A stretch of 64,000 nt of DNA, taken from contig OZ316894.1 of assembly GCA_973895155.1 (NCBI GenBank), positions 10,044,001-10,108,000 on the forward strand. Reading direction: 5' to 3'. The notes under the pieces were generated by a model. The model was not told the DNA's origin. It ran no database searches and was given only the letters and a program-made list of their open reading frames with translations. Both the position numbers and the translations under genes were made by a program. Below are positions 33,815 through 46,889 of the stretch, piece after piece (position 1 is the stretch's first letter; each line of letters begins with the position of its first letter). The DNA is from Marsupella aquatica (lineage: Eukaryota > Marchantiophyta).

Positions 33815-36800
33815 TCACGTTTGCTTTCTTTCCCATTTTCCTTCTCTCCTACTGTCTCTCTCTCTGCGTTCTACAATTTGCCTGGGTAGCCGAGAACTTC
33901 TAGTACTACCTTGCCTTTGACTACCAGCTATATTACCAGCAGACCCCCCATCTAAGCCTGAACCACCACCTTCCCCATCACCAAAATTATTTCCATCACC
34001 CGTCTCAACCCGGGAAACGCCATTACCCTCGGTACCCGAATCATCATAACTACCTCGTTCATCACGATCACGACCAGCTTGTGTAAACCCTGAATTATGG
34101 GACCTACTACTTGTACTAGGGCCAGCAGTGGCAGCTGCTGTTGCTGATGAAGAGGAAGATCCACCACCAGGGTTACCAGCAGCCGCTGCCGTTGGAGTGG
34201 CAGGAGGGGTTACACCGCTCTCCCGGCCTCCACTGCCACCTGCTGCTGCAGCACTTGATCGAGAACTTCCCTCATGGACTGTTCGCCCACTCTCTCTTTC
34301 TCTTTCACGATATCTCTCCCGTGGGCGGCTGCTGTAGAAGGCAAGATAAGTAATGTTAATTCTTAGTCAAGTGAATAATCATAATTCCTTGTAGTCTTCT
34401 AGTCTGCTGCTCTTCAATTTGTTTCTTGGACTCTACACTGTTAGGTCCTGCAAGATTAGCAATCATCTCACCTGCTTGGTGTTGGAGTGGAACTTGCAAA
34501 CTCCCCACGGCGAGTAGATCGAACAGCACCTGATTCTCTTTGCTCCAGTTCTCTTTGATATTCTCTCTGCGGGTCACAAGGGGAAAATTTCAGAACAGAA
34601 CCCGTCAGCGACGTTACGGCTTCCATCTGTCATTGCCTTTTTTCAAGGTTACGGTCGTGGTAATGATATCTCAGCAACTGACAACACATGCTATCCTGTG
34701 CTTAGCAGAAAGGCAAAAAGACTTGCCTGAGAACGCCTTTCAGCTTCCATTTCAAGGGTGTGGCGCATTTCTCTAGTTTTGGATCGCTCTTTCTCAAGTG
34801 TTCGCTGCCTCTCAATTTCACGTTCAGCCTCTGCTGATTTCTCTCTGAAAGAAAAATGACAGACTTAAGAGGCAATAATCACAAATAAAATCTAGGTTTT
34901 CGAAGAGATCGTCATAGACCAAAAATTTGCATAACTAGACTCCCTGAAGATTTTGAAACGTATCGAGCAAGAACAGAGTTTGAGAAGAACCCTACAAGTT
35001 TTTACGACTAATTGCATGACCTCCCACCAGCAAAGTGCTGGTAGTGGAATCCAGTGGAAGCCCAATGATATCACCAACCTGTCCAGATCTTGTAACAGCT
35101 CAATCTCTCGGGCAGCTGCTATTTCCATTGCCAGTTGGCGATCACGACGTGCAATCCTTTGTTTCTCTCGGCGAGCAGCAATAACTGCCTTCATGTTGTT
35201 TCGTTCCCTGCTTCCATGAGGAATGTGGATATTAAAATCAGGTTAAAATTATCCTGAGCAAGGAATCCATACATTTTAATAGAGGGCACCTGACAAGGAC
35301 GACTAAAGCCAGTGTGATCAATCGACATTAATTTCTAAAATTTCTGTGATAGCGGTGTCATTTGAATGGTTCTAGTATTTCTTCGAGATCACCAGTGCAT
35401 TTTAACACTAAACCGTGAACACTGTTGACAAGTTCATCTTCTCGGATGCAATTCTTACACCCGCAACTACGCTATGCCATTCAGGATTTCCTTGAAAATC
35501 TTGTTCTCTTTGAATACGTAGTTCATAAAGATAGCCAGATAGACATCATACTCTGCCAAAGTTAGGCTCTTGAGCTGCATAAGACGCTCCCTTGCATCCA
35601 CGTGCACCTTCCCTGAGCAAAAGCTTGGATATCAGATGCTTAACGCACATTGATTAACTGGACGGGGAAAATCTTTGCTCTTCAAAGTGAAGGAGATCCT
35701 GATAAAACAATGCCAAAGATTCTGATTCAAAGAAGCCAGAAATTCGAAAGTTCAAGAATTCATTGAAAATACTTTGTGCCATTGTTGGTGTGTCGAATAG
35801 AACTGGTGTATGACGACTCTCAATAGCCACTTCTGTTTCCACAAGCCTTTCCTGACTTACGACCTCAAGCTCAATCTCTGCTTCCTCCAGCTCCTGTTCC
35901 AAATTGACATCAGATCAGTACACATTACGATGCTTCGATTAGTAGAGGGAGCTACTTAGACGCGAACTCCCCATGACAAAATTCTCAGGGGACGACTTAG
36001 AATGATCTGGTCATCAGAGTGGTCATTACAAGTGTGTACCTTGGCAAGATCTTCTGCAGCAGATGTGGTGGAATCTTCCTTGGACCAGACCGCACATAGT
36101 CGTGCTAAGACCTGCAAGGATTTCTCTTATCAGCACTCATGGATTACTCTCTGTGAAAACAGCTAACAATCAAGATTTCAACGCAAGAATGACGGCTCCA
36201 TTTGCGGAAGAAATATATGCCTTAAGTTCCACACTTGTAGCCAGGAAAGGAGAACTAACCTCTAGTACCGCCTCTTGAACGGGTGCAAAATTGGAGTCGG
36301 AAGATGGCTTCTCCACATTCCCTGATATGATATTCTTCAAAGACTGCACTACGACCAACCCCATTTATCAAAAAAATTTAGAAGACACAGCTTTTCAAAG
36401 TGATAATCACAAAGCTACAAGCTCACAATAATGAAGAAATTTCAATCCAGGTACAGTAGCTACTTTTCAAAGATGCAAAACAGAGCAAAGTTCTCGAAGA
36501 GAAGAGGGGAATCTATCCCAACCTCTTTGGCTGCCTCTCCATGCTCCCGTAACTTCAACAAAGCCTGACACAATATACGCTCTGGCTGTGCCAATACACC
36601 TCCTAGACACATCCCATAGAAATCAAGTGTCAATAGACGTGCCGTGTACTTTAATAAACTATTACTGGATGAACAAATATACGATGGGCTACAACCAGGA
36701 ATATCTCATGCAAAACTTTTGCCTGAAGATTTCCACACATCTGACGATTCGTTCATCCACCCCATCCCCCAAGCACCAAGAACACTCATCTTCTTCTCTA

Positions 36801-39800
36801 CCATCATGTATAACAGAATGTCCCTCTACCAAAATTTCTCAACACGACAACACTGGATCTGCTAAATCACTCTTCTCTCGAGAACCAAAATAAGAAGGTT
36901 TCTTCATGCAGAGACCAGTACAGAAGCCAACAACTCATCGTCCATATTTAAATGATACAGATTATGCAAAATTATTGCACCCTTCTCACCGGTTTTAGAA
37001 TCTGCCATTAACTTAACAGTATCCCAAACTCTAGCAGGTACCATGTTGACATCTGCTTCAGGAATATAGAGGCAGCTCCTACTAAGAACCATCAAAGCGA
37101 GCCTTGTAAGAGGACCAGGGTTATTAGTCACTCCTGAGCTGGTAGATGTCGGGAGAACAGTGTCGCTTGATATCAAAAATGACTGCAGCTGATTTAGTTT
37201 TGCGTAAGGGACGAATTTCAGCAAAAGCTCCATAGCTTCTTTCCGCAATCCCAGCAATGGATCACAAGCCGCAGTTGCTGCTACTTTCTCCCAGGTTGAA
37301 GCAACTAGGACCTGAGAAAGGCCTTGTAATTTGGGCTCCTGAGCAGAACCTGAGCTGGGCAATTCATCTGGGCCAATCTCTAAGGGCCAATCTAACTCAT
37401 GTTTCATTAGTTTTCGAAGCTGCTGCAAAGCTCCAAATCGTTGCTCTGGTTCAGAGTGATCAAGCATGTTACACAGGAGCCTAATCAATGGATCGGATGC
37501 CAGACTCAATGTGTCCATACCAGTCACTGGAAGTGCCTTTGCCAGCCACTGACTAGCTTGCAACCTCCAAGCCACGCGTGGTGCATGGCTACATTGATAC
37601 TGCAGTACAGCGCAAATGGCACTCAAAGCTTGAGAAGAGACAGAAGGATGTAAAAGGGAGAGTAGGTAATCCATGATGACTGAAGCCACCTGCCAACAAT
37701 GAGCTTCCTGGAGTTTCATAACTCCTTTAGCCAAAACCTCAATGGGATGGGAGGGATGACTCAGCGCAGCTTCCAACTGGCGGCACCCTGCATCTTCTGA
37801 TGTCCTCTCAGACTTTCCCTCCGGAGTAAGGGACTGACTATTGGCACGATGCCCTTGAAAACCAGAATAGTACAAACACTTTGCTGCCAGATGAGCAGTC
37901 TTGGAAGTCAATTGAGGATGAATCTTCCAGCATGCTTCAAGGGCAGGGCCCAGAGCTTCCACCACCTTCGAACACTTTCTCTTGAACTCTTCTATCAGGA
38001 CAACAGACCCAAATGGATTAATCACTCTCGAGTCGGAATCCAAGCTAGTACGACCTTCGTCAACCGAAGGCTCTTGCTCATCTTCAGGTGTGTGCTCCGT
38101 TACGGCTTCAGACGAAGCTAGATCATCTTGTGTTTCTTCCAGTGAACCTGCAGGTCCCTCGTCTTCAACAGTGCTGTGCTCCAGTTCTGACTCTTCGTAG
38201 TCTAGGCAAGAAGGATCCAAGGCTTGAGATGTGCCCTCCTGCTGTCTGGGTGTAAGTGGAGGGCCCGTCGGAGCCGTGAGTGCAAATAGCGCTTGAGTTG
38301 CTGATTTTCGAGCAGGAGGCTTTTCGTCGCTGGCATTATTGCCATTTGGTTCACCACTAAGCCTCTCCAAAAGAAGACCACATTCTCCCAGTATCTTTTG
38401 AAATGCTCGGAGGTAGTCATAAAAAAATCTTGAATTGCCAATTGCAAAGTTTGTCCACTGTAGAAACGAGGCTATCAATTCATTTCGCCGGGAAACAGAC
38501 AAATCCGACAGGAGCGATCCAGCAAGGAAGAGCACAAGAGCGCTCTTTGATTCTCCTGACTGCTGATGATGTGTGGCATTAGGGCCCGTCTGGAGGTGTG
38601 CCAGCATGGCATCAAAACACAACGACTCAAAACTCATCCCGGGATTTTGAGGTTGAACATAATCTTCGATGGCTGCAGCCTTTGCCGTTGCATGGGAGAT
38701 GATTGGCTTCAAAACAGCAAGTACAGACTCTAGTAAAGGCACGTCGCTGTATGTGCTAGAGCAGAGAGACAATAAAATGTCTAGTAACCTTGGTAGCTCT
38801 GGCACAATAGCTTCCATGTGCTCAACTACAATAACCTCTAGAAGATACAGAATCACGTACTTAACATTTGCAACGGCATAACCTTTCACTGAAGAAGCTG
38901 GAAATGGTTGACGACAAATCTCCGAAAACCAGCTCAACAAGTCCGGAATACTTGAGGAAGGGAGTGCCTTCAAAAGCTCACAGACGGACTCCAGGATGGT
39001 CTCAGCAATTTCGCTGAACTGTGACCGCAATCCAGGGAAAACAAGATCCAACTCTGGGTATAGGGCTTTGACACGGTCTCCTGGGTCAACGTGATCATCT
39101 TGAGCTGCTACTCCTGAGTTAGGACGGCTGCCGTTCAGTCTGATTCCTGTGGCAACTTTGTAAGCAGCTTCCACGAGAACGTCATCCTCTTTTGTCGTCC
39201 TCTGCTTCCAACCAAGAACTGAATAAAGCTCATCTGAAAAAATGACGAGCAAGCTTGTCAACTGCTCCACGTCGGAGACAAGTAAAAGTCCCGCCTCCTT
39301 GTAATAGTTGGCATACCGGCCCAGGGCCATCCACCCAACATATCGAACAAGAGGAAACGATGAGCGTGGAAATTCTTCAATTTTGGTAAGCCATGCCTCA
39401 GCTGGAATCAAGGCTGTCTGGGGCAGACTGCCTTCAGGGATAACTAGAAAATCATGATCATCTCTGACATATCTTCCTCCACTAGCTGCAAGCACCAATC
39501 TGCGCAACAATGCCCACTGTCGGCGAATTCCGTACACCTTTGCTGGCTCGGATGGCATACTTCCATCCTTGACTTGACTATAGTACACCACAATTGAGCT
39601 ATTCAGCCGCTCGGCACACTGGAGAATCACATCTATTATCTGAACGGGTGGGGTGGACAGTTTTGTGGCAGAATCTAGGATAAGAAGGAGCCCTTGCAAG
39701 AGTACTTCATACATATTATGCCTTTCCCTTTGCAATTGGCGGACAAAAAATAAACACAGCAGCTTTTGGTGTTCGCGAACGAGGGTCAAGGCATCCTCTT

Positions 39801-42800
39801 CTTGAGAATCTTCTTTAAATATCTGAACTCTATTTGAACTTTCCATGTTCTCATCGGAGTCAATAGTAGCGCCTTCTCCTGGGGTCTTGCCCTCATTGCT
39901 GTCCCACTCAGCTGCCTCCAACAAAATCGAAAGAACAGCTTTGTCCCTTTCTTCTTCGAGCGCAAAAACCTTTTCAAGACCTTCCTTGTTTCTGCTGAGT
40001 ATCTTCTTCCTTCCAGCCTGAGCGTTGTCTGTAGAGAAAGGTAAGTCCAGCAAAGTACTGAACCGAGTAAATTGATCTTGATATTCCAAAGAAGGAACCA
40101 TAAAAAGGGGATTTAGATGACATTCTGCTGCTAGAAGAAGAGCATCAATGGCAGCTTGATGGCTTTCCAAGCTCACATCTCTTCGAGAGTGTAGCTCTGT
40201 AGCAAAACGTGTAAATTCTAAAGCCCTCAGTTCTCGTTCCTGAGAATTTACAAGCTGCAGATATTCTGATTGAAGATTAAAATACTTCTCAGCACTTGCT
40301 GGATGAAGAATCAGCTTACTTCCACTTGTAGGAGCATCAGTGGTCTTTCCATCACCTTTCTGAGAAAATCCAATAAGCTTTTGTGTATCTGAAGTGGTGA
40401 CACCATCAAACTGGCTTGTCACACTTGGTAAGGTTACAATCTTCAGCTCTAGAGGAGCAAATAGAAGATTTGGATCTTCATTAACGTCAACCTTGGAGCT
40501 TCCATCTGTTGACAAGTCCCCCTTGGAGATTGCCTCTTCATCCCCAGGAGCAGAATTAGGAGGGGAGTCAATCCTTGAAGTTCCACTCCGATCATCTACT
40601 GGAACAGACTCAGGCCCACTGCCTCTATCAACTGAACTTCCTCGAGCATCAATCCCTGGCGGTTGTGGAACATGTGGTGCTAGTATAGAAAGTAGCACAC
40701 TGCAATAACCAAGGACACAGGGTAATATAAAGGAAATGGGAAAGAACTCTGTAAAATTTTTAGTATGCAGACACTCTAGTACCAGAGAACACTTTTCAAA
40801 CAAAACAACTGTGAAATAATAACAGAAAACTCTTAGACAGATATACCGTATGAGCTAAAGAGAAGAATCCTCAGCAACAAGAGATCATGGTACAAGAGAA
40901 AATAGCAAGATCGACACAATCATAGGCAGATCCGCAACACAAGCTTATTGCTTCCTTCAGGAAGGATATGAAGGAATGTGCACATAGCATTTTTAAGTGA
41001 GAAGTGGTAGCCATTGCGTGCAAGTGAAGTTTTAAGTCCTGAATACAAACCTGGGGGTAACATATCCTCTTTTCCATTCAGCCTCCATGGTAGGAAGAAC
41101 CGCAGGCTTTTGGATGGCGGCACGAAGAAGATCAAGTGCCAAGGCACATGATTGTTCTTGCTTTACATCAAGTACAGCAGATACATCCCCAAAGGCGATA
41201 GTACTCTTCACTGGAGTAATTGCAGGAATTAGGAAAGGCTCCAGTATCTCTATCAGAAAGAGCACATGGTGCTTGACGTCCTGCACTCATCCCCATCACG
41301 AAAAGACAAATGATAATCTTTAAAGAGTAGTCAATAACGTAAGGCCATAAATCCAGAACCTGCGAGATATTATTACTGTATGCCCTGTATCACACCAGTC
41401 CTGTGCAAAATCCTATACCAGCCACATTCCAAGGCCATTGTCAAACATTCAAATACCACAACAGATGAATATTAAGCAGGGATTACCAACCTTATACTGT
41501 GCAAGAACGTCATCTACATGTCCTGACAGAGCCAACATCAAGTACACAAGGGCTGAACGTCCATAAGGAGTCACTCCATGACCTGCCTGTAGCACCTTCG
41601 GAAATGAGCATAATCTTATGTATATATTTCTTAAGACAAACAAATTTTGAGAGAAAACGCAAAAATGAGTGATGGCATCGTAACTGAGACAGCACAACAA
41701 TGGTCCAATATTGCTCTGACAGTAAGGATGAAAATAGTGAAGCTCTTGACTTTGAGGAAAAAGAATGGCTGGTGTTCAACCTGAACGATGCCTAAGAGAT
41801 CTCCCAAAAGCTCAATTGCAAGATCTATCTGTCACAAAACAAGAAAATTTGAGTTAAAGGTGGACCTTTTCGTCCTGGGCCATGTCACTAAGGATCAATA
41901 ACAACATCTCTTGGACGAGGAGAGAGATCAAAATTTGGTCTAACCTTGGCTACAACCATAGGGAGCCATGATGCCAGTGACCCGGCACATAGGTCTATCA
42001 ACACGCAAGCAGCTTTCTCCTGCATTACCGACCAAAAGCATTCTTAGTATCTGTTGGATGTCGCCTTCATATAGCTTTTGCGATCCAAATAGGCTGGTGA
42101 TTATAATCAGGTTTTCAAATGCGACAGATTGCCAAACCCTGCTTCAAACATTATCCATGATTGGACACGTACATGAGCTGGTGAATAAGATGCCAGATAG
42201 CCCGCACAGGCATCGAGTAGTGGTCGATACAATGGAGAAGTTGAGAGTGCCACAACCTGCAAGATTGACAGTTAGAAGCTTGATGCAGACCAAGTGTACG
42301 GCTTGATCCATCATTGGCCGAGCATTCATTGCGTCTACAAAACATAGTGTACCTCAGAAACAACGATACATCAATACTTCCAGCAAATCCCTATAAATCT
42401 TATAACTCATATATTTTACTTATACAATCACCTGTGATAAACAACGTTGGGTCAAAGGTGACTGCCACTGCCAAAATGTCTCATCAACATTATCAGCCTC
42501 TGCTGTGGTACTTGGGGGTGGACGGAGAGCTGTGAAAAAATAACAAACCTCCCAGCAAAGTTGATGTAATTATTTTAGCACAGAGAAAGTGTTTCCCAGA
42601 TGTATCCAGTCAGAAAACCAACGCTCTACCTGTATCTTAGCCCAAAAGGCCTCAAAAACTTAAGCTTCTGAAGAACGATAGACCAACATGCTTCCTTACT
42701 AGGGTCTCAAATAATAGCACAAATTTCTGTGATCCTGGTGACTAAGGAAAAGTCAATAAGTTTGGCACCTGGAAGCATCGCTTGTATGAGTGGCAAGACC

Positions 42801-45800
42801 GGTATCAGGTCAGACTTTGAATCCGCCAACCTCCGAGATGTAGTTGGCTGGTAACACCCAAAAAATGAAGCAGATTTGAATGACAACGTGCTCAAGCACA
42901 GCAATGAGGTCCCACATGCTCAGTGTAAAGAAGGCATTTCTTAGTTCTTTACTTTTGAAAAGTACAAATTGCACGGAGATGACAGGCAGGTCTACTTTAT
43001 GCTTCTGACAAACGATGTCGAAATGGAGATCAACTTATGGAGCATACTTGTGATGCACAGGAAAATAGGATATGAAGGAGTCCTTCTTCCACAGCTGCCA
43101 CATCCAGAACACCCGATTGGCTAATCTCCACAGCATCATCGCCTAAAGTCCTGTAGTCGTCCCCAAAGATTGAAGAGTAATCGGACAAAAACGTGGGAGT
43201 TGTAACTGTCTCAGAGGCCCCAGCTCCTTCCTCCAGGCCTGTACCGGTCACCCCGCCTGAGGTGACCGTAGAGTCACCTACGGACAGTAAGCTCTCTCCG
43301 GATAAAGAAGACCCATTCAGCTTACGCAGAAGCCTAGCAACCTGCGAAAGGTCATACCCCCACAATCTTGAATCATCTGAAAATAACTGACCTAGTCTGC
43401 TCAGAATCGTGAAAGCGGAAATATCGACTCCTCTGCTTTATAAATCTCTTGAACATGTAAAGCGTACAAACATCATCTGCAACACAACAAAGACATCACC
43501 TTTCGGCACAAGTTTCCAAGATGGTTATCTTTGCATGCAGCTCTCAGTAGAACTAATACAGCATCGGGACGTTGAGCCAAACCGTGGCCGGAGGCTGGTT
43601 GCACTACTCCAGGACTGCGAACTCTTTTCGGTGGAGCCTGTCATTTGCAAGCTCACATCAATTCGCGACTTCCAGTTCAGATTCGACAAACTTAAATGGC
43701 TCCAGCTTCAAGATACATTTCGAATACTAGACTGTCCATACAACATAATTACAGCAGTTCATGTCAGTTCGCAAAACCTGGAAATTTGAAGAAACAGTAA
43801 AAACAGTAGGTTGATTGCTTTTTGTTGCCTCTGGTTCAGATCCTGCAGTAGCCGCCTTGTCATTTTCCCTAGAAGTGCATCCAAATGCGCTGTAGGTATG
43901 AGATGGATGTTGCGAACAAAAAGCTTACTTGTGAATAGGAGCAATAATAATTTGTTTCAATGTAATGCTCGTTCAAGAAACAATTCGTTTTTAAATAGCA
44001 GAAACTAAAAACGTTTCAAAATTCTCTAAATAAATAACATAAACAATCTACTTAGAAAGCTGTCATTTGTTGCCTTGAAGAATTATTTGTACAAGAATAC
44101 TTTGCCTATCTACAGATATCTCCAATGCACCAAAGCAAATCATTGGACTTCATTCCAGTTTATGAGGAGAAAATATCAAACTGAAAGCGCGGCTCACAAG
44201 AAGAATGTTTCTTTAAAGATTTACCTTCCGCCTACAGCCTTTAGGATGGCGTAAAATGGACCGACTAGCATGGCAAGGAACCGGATTGAAGATTCCATCC
44301 CATCAGTACCCACACCCAGCTCTCCCTGGGCAAAGAAAGCCAATCGGTGTCATTGGCCACCGGTAAACCTCCAAACACATAATTGCACAAATTGGCACAC
44401 CTCGACTTCACGAAAGCGAATGAAAAGCCTTGTTTCCAGCAATTACGAAAGCAACCACGTCATCTCGGTCGACACATGCATTGATGAAACACAGACACAG
44501 ATATAAACAAAGATAAACGCTCTGAGACTTAGGAATTGACATACCTCAAGTTGTGAGAGGAAAGGGGATAGTCGACTTGCAATGTCTTGAAGAAGCTGTG
44601 GATAAAGAAGCGTTTGTCAGTGTAATGAAGGTTATAAACACAGAAATGTATGTAGCTCCGTCCTTTCACATCGATAGGTGAAGAAATTAAATATCAAAAC
44701 AACTAGAACACACCTGGATATATATGTCCTGAGGATCTCGGATGTGAGCAATGACATGAGGCAAAACGTGATCAACGACTGGTTGCAGCTCAGGCTCTAG
44801 GCCAGGAACAGGGATCCCCATCAACTACATGACAACGCAATAAAAACAAAAACTCCCACTGTCAGGGAGGAGAAATCCAAAGCGATCCAAATAAACAATT
44901 TCATACCAACATTCACAAGCGGCTCCATTTACGCCTAGAAATTGATATCTTTTCACCCAGATGAGAGGATCTTTACAAACGTTGTGAACACACCTGTACG
45001 TGAAATATGGCTATTGGATTCCCCCGGATACATGAGATCCGCACAAAGCAGCAGGGTTGATAGCCCACATGATAAGTGACATCCCGTCGAGGTGCTTCGC
45101 ATCTTGGCCTGACCTTCAGATAGGTGTCTGGCTACTCAAAGATGGAAAAAGCAAGTTAAGCAATTTGAGAAAAAAATGACGTCCACTGATATCCAGGGCA
45201 GATACATGGATATTCAGGTCTTCAGGCCTACTTCATGCTTCACAATGATCCTTCAGTCCTCTCTATAACAGTTGCTTCTCTTTCCATTGCAAGAAGCTTT
45301 CATGCCATCATGAGAAGCAAATTCAAGAATACAATGGGCATGATCCACCACACCCACCCAAACACACAGGAGCCCTGTACGCCAGTCTGAACCTCAGCAA
45401 GCGCATGGCTAAGTCGAGCCTAAAAGACCAATCCACTCAACTTCACGGGCTACTATTTGGCAATGTTCCTACAGACTCTGCAATGTTCCTACAAACTCCC
45501 TCCTCTGAATCTCTACAATTATATCCACAACCCAACCAAAATTCTTTCCTTGTAAATCCCAACATCGATGGTCATTGCAATAGTCTGCATAGCTTTCGCT
45601 AAACTGTAGTGGTGTTTCAGAAATTTTCGACTAAGCATCCCACGCTCTCTGTTTAATTCTAGGCCACCTGGCAAGCGTGATGCAAAACAAGGATTCAACA
45701 GCACATAGCAGTAGGAGGAAGATCATCCCCCTCGCTTAGTCCCGTTACTTGTCAAGCCGAGGTTCAGAGGAATACCTTGAAGCGAAGTCCTATGGAGATT

Positions 45801-46485
45801 TCCCACTCAAGCACTGACTTGTTGTGTATCCGAATATGTGAAAGAAGACATGTCTCCTGCTCAAAATTTGGTTGACCGGCACAGAAACAAATGAGAGGAA
45901 TTCAAACCACTAGTAAGGCCAGGAAGTTTTCAGACATATTGAATTGTCAAAGTCGTAGAAAAATTAGTGCCTCCAGGCCAGCAGCAAAAACATGGTGACT
46001 CGAGTGAATGGAAGCGTTTAAACTCAGTCAAAATGCAGAAAGTGAAGGTCAGTTCTTCCCTTTCGAATCATTCCCTGGGAGTATTTTAATGGAAATTGTG
46101 AGAAGCATATTTGAGCTGGAATTAAGCAAGAGTGCGCCCGAACCAGTACACTGACAGCTCGTGAGCTAAAGCAAGGGAGAGATGGTCAATGCCTATGACT
46201 ATTCAGTCGTCCTCAGCATTTTCTGGGAGGCACACTTGCCCGGAACAAAGACAGAGAGTGGCAATTGGGAATTAACACAGACGTTCCATGTCGAGGTCGT
46301 GATGGACATACCTCCAGCTCGAGAACCAGCCACTCCTTAGCATTGGTGGAAGTGGACCAATGCGTTCGCAGATCAGGATCGAGAACCTGTGCAGCCTTCT
46401 GCGCAGCAGACTCACGTGAGACGCTGCGCACCTTATATGGTAGCGACTGCACTCTGCCCTCCACATCCGGCTCCATCTCCTCCAC
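33815..46485 (-). CDS. Large conserved plant protein of unknown function, 26 exons, 2,325 aa
   Basis: Exons: 46485-46312, 45856-45776, 45131-44994, 44824-44714, 44595-44545, 44325-44225, 43889-43778, 43637-43500, 43341-43048, 42847-42769, 42529-42432, 42256-42173, 42019-41945, 41828-41781, 41586-41491, 41280-41051, 40699-36990, 36602-36523, 36343-36260, 36111-36040, 35893-35773, 35612-35471, 35207-35079, 34844-34727, 34566-34472, 34331-33815. All phases agree and sum to 6,978 nt. I recognise a conserved plant family with no firm function. Residues ~14-131 (KVRSVSRESA, THWSTSTNAKEWLVLELE, HIRIHNKSVLEWEIS, FVRISCIRGNPIAIF) look like a galactose-binding/XRCC1-N-type beta sandwich, by inference. 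Residues ~140-1900 are helical and resemble ARM/HEAT-like repeats; exon 17 alone encodes ~1,237 residues with acidic linkers. Residues ~1,950-2,150 form an E/R/K-rich coiled coil (AARREKQRIARRDRQLAMEI), then a Ser/Gly/Ala tail ending VERRERDSRREGKWERKQT. A nuclear or RNA-related scaffold is plausible but unproven. The start is the first ATG of exon 1. Confidence 0.88.
34567..34726 (-). other. GC-AG intron (intron 24) in the 26-exon gene
   Basis: Exon 24 ends ...CGTTCTCAG and the intron begins GCAAGT at 34726, ending in CCGCAG at 34567. The flanking frames join in phase 0 (...ERRSQ then REYQRELEQ...), continuing the coiled coil. GCAAGT is the usual form of the rare GC donor class. No nearby GT donor keeps the frame. 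Confidence 0.8.
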
Positions 46486-46889
46486 TTCTCTCAGCTCCTG
46501 TCCCTCACTCTCCCTGAAACCTATCGGTCGATCTCCCTCCTCTGCTTCCGCATCAATGAATCATCAAATCAATCGATCTCTCAATCAGTCAATCAACCAA
46601 CAGCCGCTTGCGTCAAATACACAAAACCGCCGCCGGCAACCCACCAAAGCAGCTGCATCACATCGCCTTCTCGAAGATGGAGAAGTGATGGCTTTCCGAG
46701 AAATGCAGAGAAACTCGACAGTAGTAGGAATAGTCGATGTCCCTTCCTCTGCCTGATTTCCGATCCTCTCTTTCCTTCTTCGTCGCCTCTCGTCTCTCTT
46801 CGAGGGAACACACATTTTCGAGTGACAGGGTTTCGGGGCAGAATCGTTTCTGTTGTCGTCACTCCTGAAAATGTTGTCGCCCGCCTTCC

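Noticed and set aside
35654-35772. Extra residues (SIFNEFLNFRISGFF...) after TPTMAQ in the large gene
   Set aside because: They are intron read-through. The GTATTT donor after 35773 gives the phase needed for the KVHVDARERLMQ exon at 35612.
36904-36989. Apparent C terminus of the large protein at 36904
   Set aside because: The frame here is intron read-through. The GTGAGAAG donor at 36989 joins in phase to 36602, where family-like sequence (VLAQPERILCQALLKLREHG) continues.
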